Part shown: piece by piece, positions 57,187-64,000 of the stretch
Layout: the number at the start of each line of letters is the position of its first letter
Numbering within the stretch: position 1 is the first letter of the stretch
Source of the DNA: Rhizobiaceae bacterium
Lineage (GTDB): Bacteria; Pseudomonadota; Alphaproteobacteria; Rhizobiales; Rhizobiaceae
Direction of reading: 5' to 3'
Length of the DNA: 64,000 nt
Assembly (NCBI GenBank): GCA_029233925.1
Contig: JARGOX010000001.1
Span: 369,448 to 433,447, forward strand
Translations under genes and position numbers: made by a program
The notes under the pieces: model-generated
Told to the model about the DNA's origin: nothing
The model's database searches: none
What the model saw: only the letters and a program-made list of their open reading frames with translations

Positions 57187-58005
57187 ATGAAGATTCTGAA
57201 ATACCCTCGTACGCGGCACGTCGAAGGGTCGCGCCTGCAACTTGGCGACAAGAGCGACGATAAACCCGTTGCCGAATTGCGGGATCAGTTCATCACGATT
57301 GAAGAAAAGGTGGATGGCGCAAATTGTGGCCTTTCCTTCAATGATGAAGGTGTACCCCGCCTCCAAAGCCGCGGCCACTTTTTGACTGGTGGTTACAGAG
57401 AGCGTCACTTTAACCTCTTCAAGACCTGGGCCAATGTCCATGCCGCGCGGTTTTTTGAGACGCTTGGCACACGCTATGTGATGTATGGTGAATGGATGTA
57501 CGCCAAGCACACGGTTTTTTACGACCAGCTTGCCCATTACTTCCTTGAGTTTGACATTTATGATCGTGAGGCGCAGCAATTCCTGTCAACCGCCGCCCGG
57601 CGTGAACTGTTGCATGGACAGCCGATCATGCCGGTGCCGGTTGTCTATCAGGGAACCGTCAACAGCGCAGCAGAGGTCAGCACAATGGTACGACCTTCCT
57701 GCTACAAATCGGGGGCGTGGCGGGACCGGTTGGACAAGGCGGCCAAAGCATCGGGCAGTCGAGGCGATTACGTCACGCAACAGACCGAAGACAGCGATCT
57801 GGCCGAAGGCGTGTATCTCAAGTGCGAAGAGGGTGCGATCGTTCGAGATCGTTTCAAATTTGTTCGCAGCGATTTTCTGCAATCCATCGAAGCGTCCGAT
57901 GGTCATTGGCAGGACCGCCCGATCCTTCCCAACGCATTGAGCGATGACGTTGATATTTTCGCACCTGTGCTTGGCGTGAAAGGGGCATACGATGCGACAG
58001 AATAA
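57187..58005 (+). CDS. RNA ligase family protein (Rnl2-like, PF09414 type)
   Basis: 272-residue ATP-dependent RNA ligase. Nucleotidyl-transferase motif I K41-V-D-G44 (IEEKVDGANCGLS) holds the adenylated lysine. Motif III YGEW at about 100-103, motif IV EGVYLKCEE at about 207-215, and motif V RFKFVR with K224 are all in order. It would seal 3'-OH/5'-phosphate RNA breaks. The ATG at 57187 (MKILKYPRTRH) is used; a GTG at 57175 would add four residues. It overlaps the next gene by 14 bases. With that gene it makes a self-contained end-healing and sealing pair. Confidence 0.88.
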   Translation: MKILKYPRTRHVEGSRLQLGDKSDDKPVAELRDQFITIEEKVDGANCGLSFNDEGVPRLQSRGHFLTGGYRERHFNLFKTWANVHAARFFETLGTRYVMYGEWMYAKHTVFYDQLAHYFLEFDIYDREAQQFLSTAARRELLHGQPIMPVPVVYQGTVNSAAEVSTMVRPSCYKSGAWRDRLDKAAKASGSRGDYVTQQTEDSDLAEGVYLKCEEGAIVRDRFKFVRSDFLQSIEASDGHWQDRPILPNALSDDVDIFAPVLGVKGAYDATE

Positions 58006-59164
58006 AACCGCGACGCCTGAGGCAATTTACAATCTCGTGCCGGAAGCGCCTGCATGGCGGATCGACTGGGAAACGATCTGGAGTCTGTTTCCCGAGTTTT
58101 CAGCACTTGATACGTGTCCGCAAGACCCGGTTCACCATGCGGAGGGTGACGCAGGCACGCATACGCGCATGGTGGTCGAGGCCCTGGTTGAAATGGATGA
58201 ATGGTGTGATTTGTCCCCGCGCGATCGCAGCGTCGTGTTCTGGGCCGCCTGTTTTCATGACATTGGCAAGCCGGATACAACAAAGCATGAAGAGTATGGC
58301 CGCATCACATCACGCGGTCATTCTCGCCGGGGAGCTGCAATGACACGTGGCCTTTTGCGCAATCTTGGCGTTGACTTTTTTTGGCGCGAAGAGATTTGCG
58401 CCATCATACTTAAGCATCAACTGCCTTTCTGGCTCATCGAGCGGCCTGCTCCAGAGAGAACGGCGATTGAGATTTCACTTGCATGCAGAGCCGACCTTCT
58501 GTGTTTGCATGCGCACGCCGATGCGCGGGGGCGAATTTGCAAAGACCAGCAGGATACTCTGGACAATGTGGCTTTGGCCAGACAGCTATTTGTGGATATG
58601 GGGTGTCTCGAGGAGGCTTTCAATTTCGCCAATGATGAAAGTAGGCTCGGTTTCCTGGAGGCCGACAGCCGTGATCCATTTTACATTGCGCATGAGGATT
58701 TTCGCTGCTGCGCCTATGTCATGTCGGCTCTGCCGGGATCGGGTAAAGATACCTGGATTGCGCGCAATTTGCCGGATATTCCGATGGTCAGCCTGGATCG
58801 TGTCCGGGCGGAAATCGGTATTGATGCAACGCAAAATCAAGGGCGTGTGATTCAAGCCGCCTACGAGTTGGCACGAACGCATTTGCGTGCAAAACGCGAC
58901 TTTGTATGGAACGCGACCAATATCACACAGCAGACACGGGGGAAAATTATCCGCCTGCTGCGCAACTATAACGCAAAAATCCATATCATTTACCTGGAGG
59001 TTCTGCCAGAAACTCTGCTGCAACAGAACGTTACCCGCACTGCAACCGTGCCGACCGATATCATTGAGAAATTGACGTGGAAACTGGAGCCGCCACAGAA
59101 CACGGAATGCCACGTCCTTACCAACGTCGTTTCACATGAGATCAATTGCAGGCAATGCAATTGA
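57992..59164 (+). CDS. HD phosphohydrolase - P-loop polynucleotide kinase fusion (HD-Pnk-like)
   Basis: 390 residues. The N-terminal HD domain (about 45-185) shows H57, the H89-D90 pair (FWAACFHDIGKPD) and H110. The C-terminal kinase domain starts near 240 with P-loop G249-S-G-K-D-T254 (ALPGSGKDTW), followed by VSLDRVRAEIGID and FVWNATNITQQTR, typical of Pnk 5'-OH kinases. HD-Pnk proteins are known to combine 5'-kinase with 2',3'-phosphatase activity, as in the Runella RNA-repair cassette. Paired with the upstream ligase by overlap, it would heal both ends of a cut RNA before sealing. The biological substrate is unknown. Confidence 0.85.
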   Translation: MRQNKTATPEAIYNLVPEAPAWRIDWETIWSLFPEFSALDTCPQDPVHHAEGDAGTHTRMVVEALVEMDEWCDLSPRDRSVVFWAACFHDIGKPDTTKHEEYGRITSRGHSRRGAAMTRGLLRNLGVDFFWREEICAIILKHQLPFWLIERPAPERTAIEISLACRADLLCLHAHADARGRICKDQQDTLDNVALARQLFVDMGCLEEAFNFANDESRLGFLEADSRDPFYIAHEDFRCCAYVMSALPGSGKDTWIARNLPDIPMVSLDRVRAEIGIDATQNQGRVIQAAYELARTHLRAKRDFVWNATNITQQTRGKIIRLLRNYNAKIHIIYLEVLPETLLQQNVTRTATVPTDIIEKLTWKLEPPQNTECHVLTNVVSHEINCRQCN

Positions 59165-59265
59165 TTTCGAACCTCCGGTTCCACACCTGATATTGGCGCG
59201 ATGACAGACCTGGCAGTATTGTGGCATTGCGGTTGCTGGCAGGATCAACGCCGGCGGTTTGAGCA

Positions 59266-59949
59266 TCAACCAGCCGAGAAACCCTGAACTTTCCCGGCGA
59301 CATGATCCCGGTAGACACGCAGATGGTCTTCAATGGCTTTTGTGCAGCCGGGGATATCGCGCTGAAGGGCGGCGTCGAGGATGGCCTTGTGTTCGGGAAT
59401 GGTTTCGGCGCGAAATCCGAAAGTCCGCAGTTCCGACACCACCTGCTGGCGAAACCGGTCATAGATGCCCTTGTGCGTCTCAATCAGCAGCGAGGAGCCG
59501 CAGGCGGAAAGCAGCGTGCGATGAAACTCCCAGTCGGACCTCGACCAGACCGTCACAAAGGGCGTGATGTCATCGGAGGATTTCATCTTGGATTCGATAT
59601 GCGCCAGCTTGTGATGCGACGCATTGAGTTGAGCTTCCCATTCGACATCGCCGTTGCGGATCGAACCGGCGGCGCCCTCACATTCGAGCAGGATGCGCAA
59701 ATGGGTCAGTTCCAGCAGCTTTTGTTCCGACGATTGCGGACAGCGGAAGCCGCGTTGCTCCTGAAAATCGACAAAGCCTTCACAGGACATGCGAAACAGG
59801 ATTTCCCGAATGGTGCTGGCACTGGTGTTGTAATCGGCCTTCAAACGGTTCGGCATCAGCTTCTGGCCAGGGCTGAAGGCGCCTGAAATCAGGCGATTGC
59901 GCATATCGAGGTAGACATCGTTTTGGGATGGGGCATGCGTGTCGATCAT
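59266..59949 (-). CDS. GntR family transcriptional regulator (FCD/FadR type)
   Basis: 227 residues. N-terminal winged helix (LISGAFSPGQKLMPNRLKADYNTSASTIREILFRMSCEGFVDF) and a C-terminal helical FCD effector domain whose metal-binding histidines appear in WEFHRTLLSACGS and IPEHKAILDAALQRD. It is divergent from the TRAP transporter operon and probably regulates it in response to the transported acid or its product. The ATG at 59949 is used. Confidence 0.9.
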   Translation of the reverse strand: MIDTHAPSQNDVYLDMRNRLISGAFSPGQKLMPNRLKADYNTSASTIREILFRMSCEGFVDFQEQRGFRCPQSSEQKLLELTHLRILLECEGAAGSIRNGDVEWEAQLNASHHKLAHIESKMKSSDDITPFVTVWSRSDWEFHRTLLSACGSSLLIETHKGIYDRFRQQVVSELRTFGFRAETIPEHKAILDAALQRDIPGCTKAIEDHLRVYRDHVAGKVQGFSAG

Positions 59950-60160
59950 TCAAATATCTGCCGGTTTGGGGTCATTGGTTCCAGATGGTCACGCAACCAG
60001 CTTACCCATAATTTCACTATTTTCAAGAAATCACGAAATTTTTGTATATTTCCGTTTTCCTGTTGTCGCAGGTGAAATCCATTGCTACCCTGCCTACCCT
60101 GTGGAGGAACAGGTAAATCTTCAATGTGCGTTGAAAGCAATTAAGAGGAGGAGAATACAA
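59950..60160. promoter_or_regulatory. divergent promoter region for the GntR regulator and TRAP operon
   Basis: 211 bp between divergent starts, AT-rich around 60,011-60,055. A loose repeat, GAAAT at 60035 and ATTTC at 60048, is a possible operator half-site pair, but I would not rely on it. The strong ribosome-binding site GAGGAGGAG at about 60145 belongs to dctP. Confidence 0.35.
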
Positions 60161-61186
60161 ATGAGGATCTTGAAAACAGCCATGGCCGTCCTGGCGACCA
60201 CCTGCCTGGTAGCGAGTGTCGCGTCGAGCGCCGCTGCCGCCGACAAGACAACCTTGCGAATTCAGACACATTACGCCCCGGAAACCGTGTCCGGCAAACT
60301 GGCGGCACAATATATTGATGACATTCAGACCATGTCGAACGGCATGATCGAAGTGGAGATGTTCTATTCGTCTTCTGTCGTCAAATCCGTCGAGACCTTC
60401 GATGCCGCCGCAACCGGAATTCTCGATTGCGACATGACTGGCGGCGCCTACCAGACGGGTAAAAATCCGGCCTTCCAATTTGTTGGCGACATCATGGGTG
60501 GCTATGAGACACCCTATCAACAACTTTCATGGCTCTATTACGGCGACGGGCTGGAAGCGGCCCAGAAGCTCTACAACAAATTCGACATGGAACTCATCGG
60601 TTGGTGGGTCTATGGCCAGGAAAGCCTTGCTTCCTCCAAACCGATCCGCAACGCGGATGATTTCAAGGATTGGAAATTCCGTTCACCTCCGGGCATGGAA
60701 ACCAAGATTTTTGAAAAACTTGGCGCCAAGCCGATCGTCATGGATTTCACCGAAATCTTTACGGCGCTGGAATCCGGCATTATTGACGGTGCGGACGCAT
60801 CGGGCCTTTCCAACAATGTGGGTCTCGGCCTGTATGACATTGTCAAACACGCCAATTTCCCCGGCTTTCACTCCATGCCATCGGACCATCTTGCCTGCAA
60901 CAAGGCCAAATTCGATGCCATGCCTGAATATCAGCAGCGTATCATGAAGGTTGCCATGGAATCCCTGGCGCTGCGCACCGCACTGACCTTCGAAAAGAAA
61001 AACGCCGAGGCTGCAGCGAAACTGCGCGCCGAAGGTGTGACCCTGTATGCCTGGTCACCGGAAGATCTGCAGAAATTCCGCGACGCGGCACAGGCCACGT
61101 GGCCAGAATTTGCCACCACACCGGAAGCCAAGGATCTGGTCGAAGCGCATATGGCTTACCTGCGCCAGCTTGGCCTCGCCAAATAA
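60161..61186 (+). CDS. TRAP transporter substrate-binding protein, DctP type
   Basis: 341 residues. Signal peptide (MRILKTAMAVLATTCLVASVASSAAAA). The mature binding protein has WKFRSPPGMETKIFEKLGAKPIVMDFTEIFTALESGIIDGAD, where the conserved Arg clamps the ligand's carboxylate. The segment GYETPYQQLSWLYYGDGLEAAQKLYNKFDMELIGWW resembles the keto-acid/mannitol-chloroaromatic branch of TRAP binding proteins. The ligand is unknown, probably an organic acid. The ATG at 60161 follows GAGGAGGAG. A strong terminator hairpin follows the stop. Confidence 0.9.
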   Translation: MRILKTAMAVLATTCLVASVASSAAAADKTTLRIQTHYAPETVSGKLAAQYIDDIQTMSNGMIEVEMFYSSSVVKSVETFDAAATGILDCDMTGGAYQTGKNPAFQFVGDIMGGYETPYQQLSWLYYGDGLEAAQKLYNKFDMELIGWWVYGQESLASSKPIRNADDFKDWKFRSPPGMETKIFEKLGAKPIVMDFTEIFTALESGIIDGADASGLSNNVGLGLYDIVKHANFPGFHSMPSDHLACNKAKFDAMPEYQQRIMKVAMESLALRTALTFEKKNAEAAAKLRAEGVTLYAWSPEDLQKFRDAAQATWPEFATTPEAKDLVEAHMAYLRQLGLAK

Positions 61187-61198
61187 ACGATGACGAGA

Positions 61199-61231
61199 GG
61201 CGGCCCTTCTTCACAAAGGGCCGCCCTTTTT
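61199..61231 (+). terminator. intrinsic terminator/attenuator between dctP and dctQ
   Basis: GGCGGCCCTT and AAGGGCCGCC form a perfect ten-base stem with a seven-base loop, followed by TTTTT. It lies within the operon, 13 bp after the binding-protein stop, so partial read-through would give more binding protein than permease. Confidence 0.85.
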
Positions 61232-61268
61232 ACTGGTTCTCATCCCAATAAGCCTTCGGGAGAGCGGC

Positions 61269-62081
61269 GTGATTGAACACCAACGAACAGGCCCGGTCGA
61301 TACACTCACCTGGTCCTTCAGCCGAATTGCCATGTGGGCACCCGCCTTCATCGTTGCCATCATCTTTTACGAGGTGGTGATGCGCTATATCTTTTTCCAG
61401 CCGACACTCTGGGTCAATGAAATGTCGCTGTGGATCGGTGGCTTCATCTATGTGACGGCCGGCCTCTATGCGATGCAGCAGCGCAGCCATATCCGCATCT
61501 TCGTTCTTTATGATATTGCCCCCCTGTGGATGCGTCGTCTCTTTGACCTGCTCTCGGTCCTGTGTGTGTGCATCTTTGTTTTTGCCGTGGTCTGGGGCGG
61601 GTTTGGCGAGGCTGCGGCCAAATTCTGGCGTTGGGAGACCTTTGGCACCGCTTTTGACCCGCCTATCCCCGCCACCAACAAGCCGCTCGTCCTGATCACT
61701 CTGGTGGTTCTGGCCCTGCAGGCCATATCAAACCTGATCAGAGACTGGCCATCCATCGCCATTGTGCGCAAGGCGTTCGATGTGCTGTCGGTGCTGCTGA
61801 CCGTAACGCTGGCGGCCTATGCATTGCCGGTGCTCTTCAACACCGGTGAAACCGGCCCCTCCCTGCCGATGCATTGGCGGATCGGCCTGGTCATCTGCGT
61901 CCTGTTTGCCGTCCTTGCCGTCTTCTACGGCCTCATCCGCGATTTCAACAGGACGCCTGAACCGCTGGATATATTCGAGGACCCTGCCGAGGGCCTCGGC
62001 CCTTTGCCAGATGAAGTCCTGCCAGATGAAGTCCTGTCAGATGAAGTCCTGTCCGGCAATCCACCGAAACAACACGAGTGA
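61269..62081 (+). CDS. TRAP transporter small permease, DctQ type
   Basis: 270 residues, longer than most DctQ proteins. About six hydrophobic segments (around 18-40, 47-66, 90-112, 137-158, 172-190, 202-222) rather than the usual four. The loop FFQPTLWVNEMSLWIGGFIYVTAGLYAMQQRSHIRIF is typical of the DctQ core. It starts with GTG at 61269 behind GGGAGAG. The C-terminal tail carries a (P/S)DEVL triplication. Forms the membrane complex with the large permease 14 bp downstream. Confidence 0.85.
   Translation: MIEHQRTGPVDTLTWSFSRIAMWAPAFIVAIIFYEVVMRYIFFQPTLWVNEMSLWIGGFIYVTAGLYAMQQRSHIRIFVLYDIAPLWMRRLFDLLSVLCVCIFVFAVVWGGFGEAAAKFWRWETFGTAFDPPIPATNKPLVLITLVVLALQAISNLIRDWPSIAIVRKAFDVLSVLLTVTLAAYALPVLFNTGETGPSLPMHWRIGLVICVLFAVLAVFYGLIRDFNRTPEPLDIFEDPAEGLGPLPDEVLPDEVLSDEVLSGNPPKQHE
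62007..62051 (+). repeat. in-frame 15-base triplication at the end of dctQ
   Basis: The unit CCAGATGAAGTCCTG occurs twice exactly and a third time with one change (T for C), encoding (P/S)DEVL repeats in the cytoplasmic tail. Recent tandem duplication is likely. Confidence 0.85.
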
Positions 62082-62095
62082 TCAGGTAAACAATC

Positions 62096-63715
62096 ATGGA
62101 TATCGGTACAATCTCCCTGATCCTTCTGTGCGGCATGCTGATATTGCTTGCCATCGGAATGCCGCTCGGTTTTGCGTCAGGCTTCCTTGCTGTTCTCGTC
62201 ATGGTACTCAAATTCGAACCAACGCTGATTACCGATCCGATGAGTTTTGGCAGCGGCATTCTAACCCGCTCCTTCGGCAGCGGGCCTATGAACATTCTTG
62301 CCCAGCGGCTCTATGGCATCATGACCAATTACTTGCTGATATCGGTGCCCCTGTTCATCTTCATGGCGACCTTGCTCGAGCGCTCGGGCATTGCCCGCGA
62401 CATGTACACGTCCCTCAATCAATGGATGTCGCGCACCAGGGGCGGCATCGCCGTGGTGACGGCACTGATGGCCATCGTCATGGCAGCCATGTCCGGCATC
62501 ATCGGCGGTGAAGTTGTGTTGCTCGGACTGATTGCGCTGCCGCAAATGCTGCGCCTTGGCTACGACCAGAACCTTGCCATTGGAACGATCTGCGCATCCG
62601 GCTCTCTGGGTACAATGATCCCGCCATCCATTGTGCTGATCTTCTATGGCCTGATCACCGAAACCTCGATCCATGCGCTGTTCAAGGCGGCCTTCGTGCC
62701 GGGTTTCCTGCTTGCGACCTGCTACATCATCTACATTCTGGTGCGCACAAGAATGAACCCCGAGCTTGCGCCTCTGCCCGAGCCCACCGACGAAGACATG
62801 GATGCAGCGCAAAAACGCCGGCTGGGCACAACATTGCTGGTGCTGATTGCCGGTGCAACCGCGGCGCTCATCGTACTTCGCTACATCTTCTTGCAGACCT
62901 TTGGCAGCATTGAGGAGGACACCTGGTTCCAGGACATTTCCGCGCTTTATACCTATCTGCCGATCGCGCTGGCCTGCGGCGCCTATCTGCTGTTTTTTGT
63001 CGGGCCTGCCAGTACGGTCGAAGCCTGGCAGCGCGGCAAAGGCCTGATCTCCCCCCTGCTGATTGTATTTGTGGTTCTTGGCTCCATCTATGGCGGGATT
63101 ACCGGTATTACGGAAGCGGCGGCAATGGGGTCCATTGCCGTCCTGACGCTCATAGCGCTGCGCGGCGAGTTCTCGTTCAATCTGTTGCGTGAGGCGTCCA
63201 TGCGCACGTTCAAATCCACCGGGACCATCATCTGGGTGACCTTCGGCGCAACGGCGCTTGCCGGCGCCTATACGATTTCAGGCGGTCCGACCTATGTCGC
63301 CAACCTGATCATCGGCTATGATCTGCCGACACTCGGCGTGCTTCTGGTGATGATGATCATATTCCTGTTCCTCGGCGCCTTCATGGACTGGACCGGCATT
63401 GTGCTGCTGGTGATGCCGGTCTTCCTGCCCATCGTGCTGAAGCTGCCGGTCGCCGAAATCGGCCTTTTTTCACCTCTTGTTGGCGCGAGCAGCTTCGTGT
63501 CGGTCTGGTTCGGCATTCTCTTCTGCGTCAATATGCAGGTGAGTTTTCTCTCGCCACCCTTCGGTCCGGCGGCCTTCTATCTCAAATCCGTCGCACCGCC
63601 GCACATCACCTTGCCGGATATTTTCAGGGGCTTCCTGCCGTTCATCGCCATCCAGCTGTTCATCCTGACACTGATCCTTTTCTTCCCCGAACTGACCATG
63701 TTCTTCAGGGGATAG
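62096..63715 (+). CDS. TRAP transporter large permease, DctM type
   Basis: 539 residues, the ion-driven channel subunit with about 13-14 membrane helices. Recognisable DctM features: ILLCGMLILLAIGMPLGFASG at the start, SGIIGGEVVLLGLIALPQMLRLGYD, ASGSLGTMIPPSIVLIFYG, and MDWTGIVLLVMPVFLPI. An extended central loop (about 225-285) accounts for its length. ATG at 62096, 14 bp after dctQ. A dioxygenase-like gene begins 7 bp after its stop, implying it is part of the same transcript. Confidence 0.92.
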   Translation: MDIGTISLILLCGMLILLAIGMPLGFASGFLAVLVMVLKFEPTLITDPMSFGSGILTRSFGSGPMNILAQRLYGIMTNYLLISVPLFIFMATLLERSGIARDMYTSLNQWMSRTRGGIAVVTALMAIVMAAMSGIIGGEVVLLGLIALPQMLRLGYDQNLAIGTICASGSLGTMIPPSIVLIFYGLITETSIHALFKAAFVPGFLLATCYIIYILVRTRMNPELAPLPEPTDEDMDAAQKRRLGTTLLVLIAGATAALIVLRYIFLQTFGSIEEDTWFQDISALYTYLPIALACGAYLLFFVGPASTVEAWQRGKGLISPLLIVFVVLGSIYGGITGITEAAAMGSIAVLTLIALRGEFSFNLLREASMRTFKSTGTIIWVTFGATALAGAYTISGGPTYVANLIIGYDLPTLGVLLVMMIIFLFLGAFMDWTGIVLLVMPVFLPIVLKLPVAEIGLFSPLVGASSFVSVWFGILFCVNMQVSFLSPPFGPAAFYLKSVAPPHITLPDIFRGFLPFIAIQLFILTLILFFPELTMFFRG

Positions 63716-63722
63716 GCGCAGA

Positions 63723-64000
63723 ATGATGCTGACGCAGCAACAAAGACGATCTTTCGAGGAACAGGGCTATCTGGTTGTGCCGGATGTTCTTGATGGCGCA
63801 GAGGTGATCGATCCGATCCGGTGCGAATATGGCGCGCTGCTCAACGATCTCTACGATTCCTGGTTTCGCGGTGGACGCGTAACCAGTGATCCGCAAGGGC
63901 TGGATTTCAACGGCAAGCTTCTGGCCGCCTACCGGGCCGGATGCGACTGGTTTCAACCGATGGATATCTCGCTCCCAGGCGGACGGATCGAAATGGATAC
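63723..64000 (+). CDS. phytanoyl-CoA dioxygenase (PhyH)-like protein, 3' partial
   Basis: About 92 residues before the window ends, starting at one of two adjacent ATGs (63723, 63726). It opens MLTQQQRRSFEEQGYLVVPDVLDGAEV, the standard start of PhyH-family Fe(II)/2-oxoglutarate oxygenases. The metal-binding HxD...H lies beyond the window, so activity cannot be checked. Placement 7 bp after dctM suggests it acts on the imported compound. Confidence 0.7.
   Translation, partial: MMLTQQQRRSFEEQGYLVVPDVLDGAEVIDPIRCEYGALLNDLYDSWFRGGRVTSDPQGLDFNGKLLAAYRAGCDWFQPMDISLPGGRIEMD

Noticed and set aside
59266-64000. Ectoine/hydroxyectoine uptake system (TRAP plus PhyH-type hydroxylase)
   Set aside because: The regulator is FCD-type rather than the MocR-type EnuR, no ectoine degradation genes are visible, and the dioxygenase is too incomplete to call EctD.

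Overview
The window looks like a chromosome segment of an alphaproteobacterium of the order Hyphomicrobiales (Rhizobiales). The evidence is gene content and order: fabI - histidine phosphatase - aroC - ribB - HDAC-like - xseB - dxs - tlyA, then ubiA, purD, glyQS and the ispB/TPR/ispE run, plus several small proteins I know only from that order (DUF6101, DUF6429, HPE1-like, the small cysteine-containing secreted pair). Genus cannot be fixed from sequence reading alone. No rRNA, tRNA, CRISPR array, insertion sequence or prophage was seen.

Layout. Bases 1-39,000 are mostly conserved housekeeping genes. They cover fatty-acid, chorismate, riboflavin and isoprenoid synthesis (fabI, aroC, ribB, dxs, ispE, polyprenyl synthase, ubiA), RNA modification (TlyA, an RNA m5U methyltransferase, Sua5, TrmN6-like) and translation (glyQ, glyS). 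They also include acyl-CoA catabolism, an ion-transport trio (CDF, CorA/ZntB, MscS), purD and moaB. A four-gene rim-type operon (22,150-24,923) carries the ribosomal protein S6 glutamate ligase RimK, a RimB-like retropepsin, a desuccinylase-like zinc enzyme and a small unknown protein. Two tandem small secreted paralogues (7,976-8,866) share a conserved upstream element.

Bases 39,000-64,000 are more accessory. From right to left on the minus strand, a LysR regulator precedes a polyamine-type ABC importer and a gamma-aminobutyraldehyde dehydrogenase in the same order as E. coli ydcSTUV-patD, with a T-N11-A palindrome between regulator and operon. Next come a CDGSH iron-sulfur protein, an allene-oxide-cyclase-like secreted protein, and two glycosyltransferases, one fused to a GH99/WbsX-like domain. 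A minus-strand operon follows: an exosortase with Cys/Arg/His catalytic residues, its probable substrate (a VIT + von Willebrand A protein with an internal PEP-plus-membrane segment), and a two-component system. Divergent from it is a two-gene RNA-repair cassette, an RNA ligase with an HD phosphohydrolase-P-loop polynucleotide kinase fusion. The window ends with a GntR regulator, a TRAP transporter (dctPQM type) and the start of a phytanoyl-CoA-dioxygenase-like gene.

The best candidates for a little-described system are the exosortase/VIT-vWA/two-component operon and the ligase/HD-Pnk pair. Family assignments come from reading motifs in the translated sequence. No database search was possible, and small coordinate errors of a base or so are possible in the short non-coding features.
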